Source of the DNA: Chloroflexota bacterium
GTDB taxonomy: Bacteria; Chloroflexota; Anaerolineae; Aggregatilineales; Phototrophicaceae
DNA length: 8,376 bases
Assembly: GCA_010092805.1 (NCBI GenBank)
Contig: JAADYY010000353.1
Location: 1-8,376 of the forward strand
Reading direction: 5' to 3'
Both the position numbers and the translations under genes were made by a program. Below are positions 1-7,753 of this stretch, one piece after another; position 1 is the first letter of the stretch; each line of letters opens with the position of its first letter. The notes beneath the pieces are model-generated. The model saw nothing but the letters and a program-made list of their open reading frames with translations. It was not told the DNA's origin and did no database searches.

Positions 1-1926
1 CTGACGACCAAGCCCCAGCTTGTCACCGACCCAACGGATGCGCCTGCTTTGCGCACGCCGACGGCCCTCGATGCGCAGCGCGTGCGCCAACATTCGATCA
101 TGCGGGTGCGCCCGGAAGCCACGCGCATCCCGCCCTCGATGCGCACGACATCGACGCTGCCCACCGCCGATCCGGCAGATGAAGTGGACGCACTGTCGCG
201 GGAATTCGGTGGGCTGCCAGACATTGATGCGGAAGGGCCGATCACAGCGCTGCCACCCGCCGAAACCGACCCAAATTCGCCGAATTTCAACGCGGTTGGC
301 ACGGTTCAGGAGCCGACGGCCAAAGGGATGCCGCTGATGGTCGAACGCCCGGACGGGCGGCTGAAGCGCTACTTCACGGTGGATGGGTTGCAGGAGGCGA
401 AATACGTCGGCAAGCGTGACCCGAATCTGCCGCCGCTGGATCTGATGCAGGATGTGGAATTGAGCCTGCCGGAAGAACAAGAGATCAACCGCAACGTCGT
501 GCTCATCGAGAATACGCTGATGGAGTTCGACATCGACATCGATGTGGTGGATGTCAACATCGGCCCGACCGTGACACAGTATGCGGTGCAGCCGTTCCGC
601 GAAGTCTCCGGCGCTGAGGGTGGCACCAAGCTCAACCGCACGCGCGTCAGCAAGATCGCTTCGCTAGCGACGGATCTGGCGTTGGCGCTTTCGGCCAAAC
701 GGTTGCGGCTGGAGACGCCTGTCCCTGGGCACAGCTACATCGGCATCGAAGTGCCCAACAAGAACCCCAGCACGGTGGCGCTGCGCTCGGTGTACGAGAG
801 CCGCGCGTTTCAAGATCAGGCGCAGAAGAAGAAGTCACCGCTGTTCATCCCGTTGGGCCGCGATGTGACCGGCGCAGCCGTCGGCATCGACCTGGCGCAG
901 ATGCCGCACCTGCTGATCGCTGGGACGACGGGTTCGGGCAAATCGGTGTGTATGGCGGCCATCGCCACCGCTTTGATCCTCGACAACATGCCGGATCAAG
1001 TGAAGCTGATCATGCTCGATCCTAAAATGGTGGAGCTGAGCCGCTTCAACGGCCTGCCACATCTGATCGGCCCGGTCGAAACCGATCAGGAACGGATCAT
1101 TGGGGTGCTGCGCTGGTGTACCCGTGAGATGGATCGCCGCTACAAACTGCTCGAAGAGCACGCCGCCCGCAACATCGATACATTTAACTCCAGGCTGGGC
1201 AAGCGGCGGCGCGAAGAGCAGCTCCCGTACATCATCATGATGGTTGACGAAATCGGCGATTTGATGTTGAGCCACCCGGAAGAAACTGAGAAATCGCTCA
1301 CGCGGCTGGCGCAGATGGCCCGCGCGGTGGGGATGCATCTGGTGGTGGCGACGCAGCGTCCGAGCGTCGATGTGATCACCGGCTTGATCAAAGCGAATTT
1401 CCCGTCGCGGATCTCGTTTGCCGTGACTTCGGGCGTCGATTCGCGCGTGATTCTCGACACGATTGGGGCGGAAACGCTGATCGGGCGTGGCGATATGTTG
1501 TACCAGCCCGCCGACGCGCCCAACCCCCGCCGTATTCAGGGCTGCTTTGTCTCGGACGATGAGGTGCGCGCGATCACCAACTACTGGCGCGACTGGCACC
1601 AAAAGCAGATCGACGCGGGCAAAGCCGAAAAGATTCGCATTGGCCCCTGGGAGCGCGGTCTGACGCGGCGCGAATTCTTGGCCGAAACCGACCCGATGTT
1701 GGAGCAGGCCATCAGCCTGGTGATCGCTGAGCGGGAAGCGTCCGCCTCGCTGATTCAGCGGCGGCTCGGTCTTGGCTACCCGCGCGCGGCGCGCATTATG
1801 GATCTGATGGAGGAGCTGGGCGTGATCAGCCCCAACAAAGGCGGCGGGCGCACCCGTGAAGTATTGATTAAGCCGGGCAAAGATCCGTTCAAGGATGAGA
1901 TTGACAAGCGCCTGAAAGGGAGCTAA
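1..1926 (+). CDS. ftsK: FtsK/SpoIIIE-type DNA translocase, C-terminal motor (5' partial)
   Basis: This is a hexameric ATP-driven pump that moves double-stranded DNA through the division septum. The reading frame is open from the first base, so the true start and the N-terminal membrane helices lie off the left edge. A TTG at 49 is merely an internal codon. Counting from the first codon in the window (641 residues), about 1-110 is a Pro/Asp-rich linker and 130-265 is the alpha domain preceding the ATPase. Walker A is GTTGSGKS (308-315). Walker B is YIIMMVDEIGDLM (410-422), with D416 and E417 as the Mg/catalytic pair. The family signature TQRPSVDVITGLIKAN starts at 451, followed by IGRGDMLY. 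The last 75 or so residues form the winged-helix gamma domain (SLIQRRLGLGYPRAARIMD), which reads orienting DNA motifs. The Walker B core is DEIGDLM where DELADLM is usual. The RBS of the next gene lies inside its 3' end. The family call is near certain. Confidence 0.97.
   Translation: MTTKPQLVTDPTDAPALRTPTALDAQRVRQHSIMRVRPEATRIPPSMRTTSTLPTADPADEVDALSREFGGLPDIDAEGPITALPPAETDPNSPNFNAVGTVQEPTAKGMPLMVERPDGRLKRYFTVDGLQEAKYVGKRDPNLPPLDLMQDVELSLPEEQEINRNVVLIENTLMEFDIDIDVVDVNIGPTVTQYAVQPFREVSGAEGGTKLNRTRVSKIASLATDLALALSAKRLRLETPVPGHSYIGIEVPNKNPSTVALRSVYESRAFQDQAQKKKSPLFIPLGRDVTGAAVGIDLAQMPHLLIAGTTGSGKSVCMAAIATALILDNMPDQVKLIMLDPKMVELSRFNGLPHLIGPVETDQERIIGVLRWCTREMDRRYKLLEEHAARNIDTFNSRLGKRRREEQLPYIIMMVDEIGDLMLSHPEETEKSLTRLAQMARAVGMHLVVATQRPSVDVITGLIKANFPSRISFAVTSGVDSRVILDTIGAETLIGRGDMLYQPADAPNPRRIQGCFVSDDEVRAITNYWRDWHQKQIDAGKAEKIRIGPWERGLTRREFLAETDPMLEQAISLVIAEREASASLIQRRLGLGYPRAARIMDLMEELGVISPNKGGGRTREVLIKPGKDPFKDEIDKRLKGS
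1915..1922 (+). promoter_or_regulatory. Ribosome binding site of the GH31 gene, inside the ftsK 3' end
   Basis: AAAGGGAG ends 9 nt before the ATG at 1932 and overlaps the last codons of ftsK, whose TAA is at 1924-1926. Ribosomes finishing ftsK would sit on this site, so translational coupling is plausible. It also supports 1932 as the correct GH31 start. Confidence 0.7.
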
Positions 1927-1931
1927 CCACG

Positions 1932-4379
1932 ATGCGAATCACCGTGCCCGCCCGTGTGACTCTGGAAGCGGCCAGCGCGCACACCCTCACGTTGACGGGC
2001 GCGCACCGCGAGCGCTTCCAGATCAGCGTGCTCGATCATGACCTGATCCGCTTTAGCCATCACCCGAACGGTGAACCGCGCCTCGACCGGACGTGGTTGA
2101 TCGTTGGTGCCGATGGCGATGTCCCGCGTGAGGGCCGTCGCCGCGATGATCTCGCGCCGTTTGCGCTGCCGGCGTTTGACACAACTGTCGGCCCGGACGA
2201 GATTATGCTGACGACGGCGCAGTTAAGCGTGACCATTGATCTGGCCGATCTGTATTTGCGCTGGGCCGACCGTGAAGGACGCATCTTCGCCAGCGATCTG
2301 CCGGGGCGTGCCTATCCGTATGATCGCGCGGGACGGGCGATCTATCATTATCTGGTGCGCGCGCGCGGCGACCGCTACTTCGGCTTCGGCGAGCGCAGTG
2401 GGCCGCTCAACAAGGCTGGGCGGCGGATGCGCCTGGTCAATGTGGATGCGATGGGCTACGACGCGCAGCACAGCGACCCGCTTTATAAGCACATCCCGTT
2501 CTACATCACGTTCAATCCGGCGCTCGGCATCGCTTACGGCCTGTTTTACGACAACCTGGCGACGACGATCTTCGATATGGGCCAGGAGATCGACGCTTTT
2601 TGGGGCGATTACCGCTACTATCAGGCCGACGACGGCGACCTTGACTACTATCTGATTTACGGCCCCACGATTCCCGCCGTCGTCGAGCGCTACACCGCGC
2701 TGACCGGTCGTCCGGCGCTGCTGCCGCGTTGGGCGCTCGGCTACCTCGGCTCGACGATGCAGTATACCGAAGCCCCCGATGCCCAGACCCAGCTCGCCCG
2801 CTTCGTCGATCTGTGCGGTGAGCATGATATTCCGTGCGATATGTTTCATCTATCGTCGGGCTATACCGCCGATCCAACGGGTAAACGCTACGTCTTCACC
2901 TGGAATCGCGACCGCATCCCCGACCCGGACGCGATGGTCGCGCGGTTTCACGGCGGCGGCATTCGAGTCGCGCCGAACATCAAGCCGTACCTGCTGACGA
3001 CGCACCCCGAATACGACGAGGTCGCCCGAAGCGGCGGCTTCATCAAGGCCGCTGGTGAAGCCGCCAACGAAGATGCGGACGCGGATCGCCCGGCGCTCAG
3101 CCGCTTCTGGAGCGGCGGGCGCGGCGAAAGCGCGGAAGGTGCGCACCTCGATTTCACCAGCGAGGCCGGATTCGCGTGGTGGGGCGAACGGATCGCCGAT
3201 GCGCTGCTGCACTACAATGTCGATGGCATCTGGAACGACAACAACGAATTTCAATTGTGGGATGACGCCGCGCGCTGTGACGGTTTCGGCGCGCCGCTGC
3301 CGATTGGCTTGGCGCGCCCCCTGCAAACGCTGCTGATGGCCCGCGCTTCGACTGAGGCGCTGCACCGCCACCGCCCCGATCTACGTCCGTTTGTGCTGTC
3401 GCGGGCGGGCGCGCCGGGCATTCAGCGCTACGCGCAAACCTGGTCGGGCGACAACACGACCTCGTGGGAAACGCTGCGCTATAACATCCCGATGGGCCTG
3501 GGGTTGAGCTTATCGGGTGTGCCGAACACCGGCCATGATGTGGGTGGGTTCGCCGGGCCGCCGCCTGATCCTGAGTTGTTGGTGCGTTGGGTGCAGCACG
3601 GCATCTTTAACCCGCGCTTCGCCATCCATTCGTGGAACGACGACGGATCGGTGACTGAACCCTGGATGTACCCGGCAATGCTGCCGCACATCCGCGCCGC
3701 AATCAATTTCCGCTATCGGCTGCTGCCGTATTTTTACGCGCTGATGTTCGAGGCGGCGCAAACGGGCCACCCGATCATTCGCCCGCCTGTCTACGAATTC
3801 CCCGACGACCCAAATCTGGATCAGTTCGACGCCGACTTCACGTTTCTACTGGGGCCGTCGCTGCTGATTGCAACCGTATTGGAACCGGACGCCGAGGCGC
3901 GCCGGGTCTATTTGCCAGCAAACACGCGCTGGTGTGATTTTCGCGACGGCACCTGGTACGATGGCGGGCAGACGATTGCGGAGCGCGCCGGGATCGCGGA
4001 CATGCCGCTGCTGGTGCGCGCGGGCGGCATCATTCCGTTGGGCAAGCCGATGCGGCACGTTGGCGAGCAGCCGGATGATCTGCGCGAAGCATATATCTAT
4101 CCGCCGCCGGAGGGGGGTGAAGGGCACTTCACACTGATCGAGGACGACGGGCGCAGCCTCAGCTATCAGCGCGGCAGCGTGACCCGCGTCCCGCTCAGTT
4201 TCACCGCTACAGCGGAACAAATCACCGTTTCAATCGATCCGCCGGCAGGAGATTTCACGCTGCCCTACGCTGCCATCGAATTTGTACTGCCGCCCGGCGA
4301 CACCCGCCCGGTACAAGGTGCTGCGCTCCGCATCGGTGATGACGGACGCCGCCGCGCTCGCCTGCCAATCCCGGACTAA
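1932..4379 (+). CDS. Family GH31 glycoside hydrolase (probable alpha-glucosidase)
   Basis: This 815-residue retaining alpha-glycosidase has the normal length for GH31. There is no signal peptide, so it probably acts in the cytoplasm on imported oligosaccharides. The N-terminal beta-sandwich (about 1-260) holds YFGFGERSGPLNKAG (149-163). The (beta/alpha)8 barrel (about 262-600) carries DMFHLSSGYT (303-312), the nucleophile motif DGIWNDNNE (D436 predicted nucleophile), the acid/base motif WSGDNTTSW (D507) and GHDVGGF (534-540). C-terminal beta domains fill 600-815. The nucleophile motif reads NDNNE where many GH31 enzymes have DMNE. Together with LSSGYT, this matches a GH31 subgroup I recall from memory. 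Substrate cannot be fixed from sequence: alpha-glucoside is the default, but alpha-xyloside, alpha-galactoside or sulfoquinovoside are possible. It starts 5 nt after ftsK and probably shares its transcript. Its TAA overlaps the stop of the convergent plsC. Confidence 0.93.
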   Translation: MRITVPARVTLEAASAHTLTLTGAHRERFQISVLDHDLIRFSHHPNGEPRLDRTWLIVGADGDVPREGRRRDDLAPFALPAFDTTVGPDEIMLTTAQLSVTIDLADLYLRWADREGRIFASDLPGRAYPYDRAGRAIYHYLVRARGDRYFGFGERSGPLNKAGRRMRLVNVDAMGYDAQHSDPLYKHIPFYITFNPALGIAYGLFYDNLATTIFDMGQEIDAFWGDYRYYQADDGDLDYYLIYGPTIPAVVERYTALTGRPALLPRWALGYLGSTMQYTEAPDAQTQLARFVDLCGEHDIPCDMFHLSSGYTADPTGKRYVFTWNRDRIPDPDAMVARFHGGGIRVAPNIKPYLLTTHPEYDEVARSGGFIKAAGEAANEDADADRPALSRFWSGGRGESAEGAHLDFTSEAGFAWWGERIADALLHYNVDGIWNDNNEFQLWDDAARCDGFGAPLPIGLARPLQTLLMARASTEALHRHRPDLRPFVLSRAGAPGIQRYAQTWSGDNTTSWETLRYNIPMGLGLSLSGVPNTGHDVGGFAGPPPDPELLVRWVQHGIFNPRFAIHSWNDDGSVTEPWMYPAMLPHIRAAINFRYRLLPYFYALMFEAAQTGHPIIRPPVYEFPDDPNLDQFDADFTFLLGPSLLIATVLEPDAEARRVYLPANTRWCDFRDGTWYDGGQTIAERAGIADMPLLVRAGGIIPLGKPMRHVGEQPDDLREAYIYPPPEGGEGHFTLIEDDGRSLSYQRGSVTRVPLSFTATAEQITVSIDPPAGDFTLPYAAIEFVLPPGDTRPVQGAALRIGDDGRRRARLPIPD

Positions 4380-5128
4380 TCCATCCCTTGCGCTGCCGGC
4401 TGCGGCGCGTCGATGAATTCGAGATGATCGGTTGTCGCCTGGCTGAGATCGCTGTAGACGCCGCGCAGCGACTCATCCTCGATGGCGGCGGCCAACTGAA
4501 ACATCGCCTCGCGGGACATCGCGTGCAGGTCGTCGCGCGCCACACGAGGGCGGCCATCGGTCTTGAATTTGAACGGCGGCCCAAAATTGACGTGCAGCGG
4601 CGGGCGTTGCAGGGTGAACAGCGGGCGCTGCCAGTTCAGCGTCCCGGAGATGCCCGTTGGCACGATCACGGCGTCGGCTTTGGTCGCCACATACGCCAGA
4701 CCATCTTTGGGTTCGCTGAGCTGGGTTTGCCGGGTGCCCTCCGGCGCGATCAGGATCAGTTGGCCGCTCTTGACCAGCTCAATCGAATTGGTCAGCGCCT
4801 TGCGGTCGATCTCGCTGCGGTCAACGGTGTAGGCACCCCACCAGATCACGAACGGGCCGACGAACGGGCTGCGCAGGGTCTCGATTTTCGTCATGGGGAT
4901 GACGAAGCGGTTGCGCACCGCCGCCATGCACAGCACCGGGTCGAGCAGCGACAGATGATTCATCATCAGGATCGTGGGGCCGCTGTCGGGCAGGCGCTCT
5001 GCCCCGGTGACGGTCAAGCGCGTTAGCAGCCGTAGTGCTCCCTGAATGGCGCTGCGCAGAATCTGCCGCCGCCATGCCAACGACGGCTGCCGCGCGACGT
5101 ACTCCTCAACTGAGTGCGAGCGTGTCAT
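4376..5128 (-). CDS. plsC: PlsC-family 1-acyl-glycerol-3-phosphate acyltransferase
   Basis: The likely reaction is acyl transfer to lysophosphatidic acid, giving phosphatidic acid at the inner face of the membrane. The protein has 250 residues, typical of the family. The four LPLAT blocks are present in order: NHLSLLD (57-63, the catalytic H58/D63 pair), GAYTVDR (98-104, glycerol-phosphate binding), PEGTR (129-133), and VPTGI (156-160). A hydrophobic stretch near 82-97 could touch the membrane, but no clear full membrane helix is seen. The ATG overlaps the TGA of the upstream pseudouridine synthase as ATGA, so the pair is a coupled operon. GGAG lies 11 nt before the ATG, and a nearer GGGG lies 6 nt before it. 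The C-terminal 35 residues are acidic and not part of the catalytic fold. The family is clear; acyl-acceptor specificity is inferred, and another lysolipid acyltransferase remains possible. Confidence 0.92.
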   Translation of the reverse strand: MTRSHSVEEYVARQPSLAWRRQILRSAIQGALRLLTRLTVTGAERLPDSGPTILMMNHLSLLDPVLCMAAVRNRFVIPMTKIETLRSPFVGPFVIWWGAYTVDRSEIDRKALTNSIELVKSGQLILIAPEGTRQTQLSEPKDGLAYVATKADAVIVPTGISGTLNWQRPLFTLQRPPLHVNFGPPFKFKTDGRPRVARDDLHAMSREAMFQLAAAIEDESLRGVYSDLSQATTDHLEFIDAPQPAAQGMD

Positions 5129-6066
5129 CGCTTGCCCCGCTCCGAGCGCTCAGCGTTGCGCCGGGCCGGGCGCGATTGCTGTGCGGTGCCTGGCCGCGCC
5201 CCCGACGGCTTGTTAGACGATTTGCCGGATGATTTCCGTGCAGGACGGGATGGCTTGTCTGAGTGGGGTTTTTCGGAGCGGTCACCATTCTGCGGGGCGC
5301 TGCGGCGGACTGGCTTGGCCTTGGCTTGACGCAACTGCTTGAGTTCCGAGGCTGGGGTCTTCAGCGCTTCGACCTCGCGGGGGGTGAGTTCGCGCCATTC
5401 GCCCGGTCGCATATCGCCAAGCTGGAGCATCCCGAGCTGAATGCGCGTCAGTTTACGCACCGGGGGGCCGAGTTGCGCCGCCACCCGCCGAATCTGCCGC
5501 TTTTTGCCCTCGGTCATCACCACCCGCAGCACCGTCTCTTTCGTGCCGCCCTTCGTGATGGTGACGATGCTCGGCGCGGCTTTGCCCTCTTCCAGATGTA
5601 CGCCCTGCTGCCACTTGTCGAGCGTCGCTTGCGTTGGCAAGCCATCCACGACCACGCGATACGTTTTGGTGTGCTGAAAACGCGGGTGCGTCAGACGATG
5701 CGCCAGATCGCCGTCGTTGGTGAGCACGACCAGACCGTCACTGTCGGCGTCAAGCCGACCGATGGCGAACAGATGCCCCTCAACCGGCACCAATTCGCGG
5801 ATGGTGCGCCGATCATCGCCGCGCTGTGCGCTGTTGGTGGTGAGGACGTGCTTCGGTTTGTTGATTGCGATGTAGAGATGAGTCTCCACATCGATTTTCA
5901 GGCGCTCGCCGTCGACTTCGATCACATCGACTTCGGGATCGGCTTTGTCGCCCAACGTGACGACTTCGCCGTTGACGCGCACCCGTCCCTGTTCGATCAG
6001 GCTCTCGGCGGCACGCCGCGAGCCGACATTGGCCTGCGCCATGAGCTTTTGAACACGTTCTTTCAC
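5125..6066 (-). CDS. rluB: S4-domain rRNA pseudouridine synthase, RsuA/RluB family
   Basis: This enzyme isomerises a specific uridine to pseudouridine in ribosomal RNA. The 313-residue protein has an N-terminal S4 RNA-binding domain (about 2-60, RVQKLMAQANVGSRRAAE) and a catalytic domain (62-235). The catalytic motif is GRLDADSDGL with D106 as the nucleophilic aspartate. EGKKRQIRR (186-194) is the second family signature. Residues 245-313 form a low-complexity tail rich in Lys, Arg, Ser and Pro, probably disordered and RNA-binding. The start is a GTG at 6066-6064. A later ATG at codon 9 would cut into the S4 fold, so GTG is preferred, although no good Shine-Dalgarno precedes it. A TATAAT lies about 40 nt upstream. 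The symbol is tentative: RsuA (16S), RluB, RluE and RluF (23S) cannot be separated reliably by eye. Confidence 0.92.
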   Translation of the reverse strand: MKERVQKLMAQANVGSRRAAESLIEQGRVRVNGEVVTLGDKADPEVDVIEVDGERLKIDVETHLYIAINKPKHVLTTNSAQRGDDRRTIRELVPVEGHLFAIGRLDADSDGLVVLTNDGDLAHRLTHPRFQHTKTYRVVVDGLPTQATLDKWQQGVHLEEGKAAPSIVTITKGGTKETVLRVVMTEGKKRQIRRVAAQLGPPVRKLTRIQLGMLQLGDMRPGEWRELTPREVEALKTPASELKQLRQAKAKPVRRSAPQNGDRSEKPHSDKPSRPARKSSGKSSNKPSGARPGTAQQSRPARRNAERSERGKR

Positions 6067-6105
6067 GATTCGTCGCTTATCACTTGGCTGAATTCTCTAC
6101 ACTCT

Positions 6106-6111
6106 ATTATA
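6106..6111 (-). promoter_or_regulatory. Candidate -10 box for the pseudouridine synthase-plsC operon
   Basis: On the minus strand this reads TATAAT, a perfect sigma-70 type -10 hexamer. It sits in the 75-nt gap (6067-6141), the only AT-rich patch around. It would start transcription near 6099 and give a leader of roughly 33 nt before the GTG at 6066. The -35 region is poor: CTGCCG at 18-nt spacing or TGCCGC at 17 nt. The promoter is therefore predicted mainly from the -10 and its position. Confidence 0.55.
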
Positions 6112-6141
6112 CGCGCGGATGCTATTCTGCGGCAGGCCTGA

Positions 6142-7716
6142 TCAGGTTTTCTTAGACACGCGGAATTGCAGCGGCGTGCCCAGCAGCAGGCGTGTTTGCG
6201 CTTGAAGTGTTGGGATCGCCACGAAGATCAACGTCAGAATCGGCAGCAGGGGAAAGCTGATGAGCGTCAAGAGCCGTTCGCCCAGCGTGGGGGGGTGAGG
6301 GCGCGGCGGGCGCACACTCACATCCTGATACCAGAACACAATCCCCAGAATCGAGACGACCGCCAGCGAGATTTGCAACCCGGCGAAAATGGGATCGCTG
6401 AAGCCGCGCTCCAACAGCTCACCCAACAGGCCGGGGTTGAGCAGCAGCGGTAGCTGCGACCCCAGCGTGATGATCACCCAGCCAGCCCCAGCCAGCAGAA
6501 TGTCATGGGCGATGCGCAGCAGCAGCCGGAACGCAGGCCGGAAATCAACTTCGGGGTGCTCCAGCATTTTGGCAATCGTATAGCCGACTTCTTTGCTGCC
6601 CCAGGCATGACGTAACGTTTGTTGATAGCGGTTGCGCATCGCGTCCAGCAGGTTATGGCCGCTGGTGGCTTGTGCCAAAAACGGCAGAAATACCCGCTCG
6701 ATGCTCACCCGTGTCTCGCGGGCGAAGAATGCCTTGATGTACATATGCGACTCATCGGCGATCACGTCCGGGTCCCAGTAGCCGCTTGCTTCCAGCAGCC
6801 GCAGACTCAGCGCGTAAGACGAGATCGGCAGCGGTCGCCACCAGGGGGCGGAAAGATGCGCCAGCTCGAACGCCGTCGAATTGGCGTTGACGATGCGCAG
6901 CAGCGGATTGATCTCCCAGATGTTGCTGTGGTAGCGAATCGGCGACTGAAAAAAGCGCAGATGCCGCTCTGGGTTGAGCGCGAACAAGGCGGTCAGGGCG
7001 AAAAAGTGGTGCGGATGCCACAGGGTATCGGCATCCATCGTCGTGACCAGGATATGATCGAGGTTGTAGCCCAATTCATCGACCAGTTTGCGCTTGACCC
7101 AGCGTGCTGCCCAGGCCTCATTCGAGGATTTACACTGCATCTCACCCGGCAGGCCGCGTGGATGCACCGTGTAATGCATGTGAGCGAAACGGTCGGCGTA
7201 TTCTTTGCGCAGCAGCCGCGCTTTCTCGGTACAGCCCGGCTCGGCGGCTTCCATCGCCAGCACAATGGTCAGCGCGCGGCAAGCGTCGCGCTGCTGCGCC
7301 AGGTTGTCGAGCGTCGTGCGCAGCACACTGAGCGGCTCTTTGTAATTCGGGATGATCACAATGTGGTGGACATCCGCCCATGCCAGCGAGCCGTTCGTTG
7401 CGTGCTGCTGATAGTAAGCGCACCAATCGATGCGCTCCCAGCGCTTGATTTTGCGCAGCCCAATCACATTGGCGATTCCGGCGAGTGCAAAACGAACCGC
7501 CGAATACGCCGCAACGAGTGTCGCGATCAGCAGCAGGGTACGCGGAAACGCCACCGCCATTGCCAGGCAGAGTAGCAGCGCGCCCCACGCCAGAAAGCCG
7601 GGGATGCCGTCGAGCACCCGCTCCGGGATGGCAGGTGGTGGATTACCCGCCCAGATGGATTGCCCAACGCCAAGTTGGACATTATTGCGACGGCCACCGC
7701 CGGATTGATAGGGCAC
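6142..7716 (-). CDS. Membrane-bound family 2 glycosyltransferase (cellulose-synthase-like)
   Basis: This is an inverting GT2 enzyme in the cytoplasmic membrane. It probably transfers a sugar from a nucleotide-sugar to a polysaccharide or lipid; the product is unknown. Numbering uses a GTG start at 7716 (524 residues). Two membrane helices lie at about 38-58 and 60-85. The GT-A domain follows, with IVIIPNYKEP (119-128), the metal-binding MDADT (227-231) and ADESHMY (320-326), which replaces the usual ED acceptor motif. QQTLRHAWG (365-373) stands where processive enzymes have QxxRW. Three more hydrophobic segments lie at about 398-426, 444-464 and 481-502. A longer form from a TTG at 7782 (546 residues) is possible. 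The GTG is preferred because AGGAGA sits just before it and the extra residues look unconserved. Upstream lies ddl, which suggests a cell-envelope polymer. Processivity and product are uncertain. Confidence 0.87.
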   Translation of the reverse strand: MPYQSGGGRRNNVQLGVGQSIWAGNPPPAIPERVLDGIPGFLAWGALLLCLAMAVAFPRTLLLIATLVAAYSAVRFALAGIANVIGLRKIKRWERIDWCAYYQQHATNGSLAWADVHHIVIIPNYKEPLSVLRTTLDNLAQQRDACRALTIVLAMEAAEPGCTEKARLLRKEYADRFAHMHYTVHPRGLPGEMQCKSSNEAWAARWVKRKLVDELGYNLDHILVTTMDADTLWHPHHFFALTALFALNPERHLRFFQSPIRYHSNIWEINPLLRIVNANSTAFELAHLSAPWWRPLPISSYALSLRLLEASGYWDPDVIADESHMYIKAFFARETRVSIERVFLPFLAQATSGHNLLDAMRNRYQQTLRHAWGSKEVGYTIAKMLEHPEVDFRPAFRLLLRIAHDILLAGAGWVIITLGSQLPLLLNPGLLGELLERGFSDPIFAGLQISLAVVSILGIVFWYQDVSVRPPRPHPPTLGERLLTLISFPLLPILTLIFVAIPTLQAQTRLLLGTPLQFRVSKKT

Positions 7717-7720
7717 GCGC

Positions 7721-7726
7721 TCTCCT
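7721..7726 (-). promoter_or_regulatory. Ribosome binding site that sets the glycosyltransferase start at 7716
   Basis: The minus strand reads AGGAGA, 4 nt before the GTG at 7716-7714 (5 nt from the AGGAG core). It is the best Shine-Dalgarno match seen around any gene here. The alternative upstream TTG at 7782 has no comparable site, so the GTG start is favoured. Confidence 0.65.
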
Positions 7727-7753
7727 AAACACTCTTGAACTGGCTGATTAGCG

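Noticed and set aside
20..337. A 105-codon Arg/Cys/Pro-rich plus-strand frame at the left edge
   Set aside because: It is an out-of-frame shadow of the ftsK linker, with composition typical of a shifted GC-rich frame.
835..1602. A 255-codon minus-strand open frame inside ftsK
   Set aside because: It lies wholly opposite the conserved FtsK ATPase, is His/Arg-rich and has no family motif.
5263..6141. A 292-codon plus-strand open frame opposite the pseudouridine synthase
   Set aside because: It is the mirror of a well-supported gene in GC-rich DNA, where antisense stops are rare. Its translation shows no recognisable domain, and the minus-strand protein has clear catalytic motifs.
6133..6150. 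Overlapping palindromes CAGGCCTG and CCTGATCAGG followed by TTTT, as a plus-strand terminator
   Set aside because: The perfect palindrome leaves no loop; allowing a 4-nt loop gives only a 3-bp stem. No plus-strand gene ends here, and on the minus strand there is no T-run after it.
6619..7575. A 318-codon plus-strand open frame opposite the glycosyltransferase
   Set aside because: Same reasoning: the minus strand holds GT2 motifs and membrane helices, while the plus frame gives an Arg/Gln/His-rich product without a fold I can recognise.
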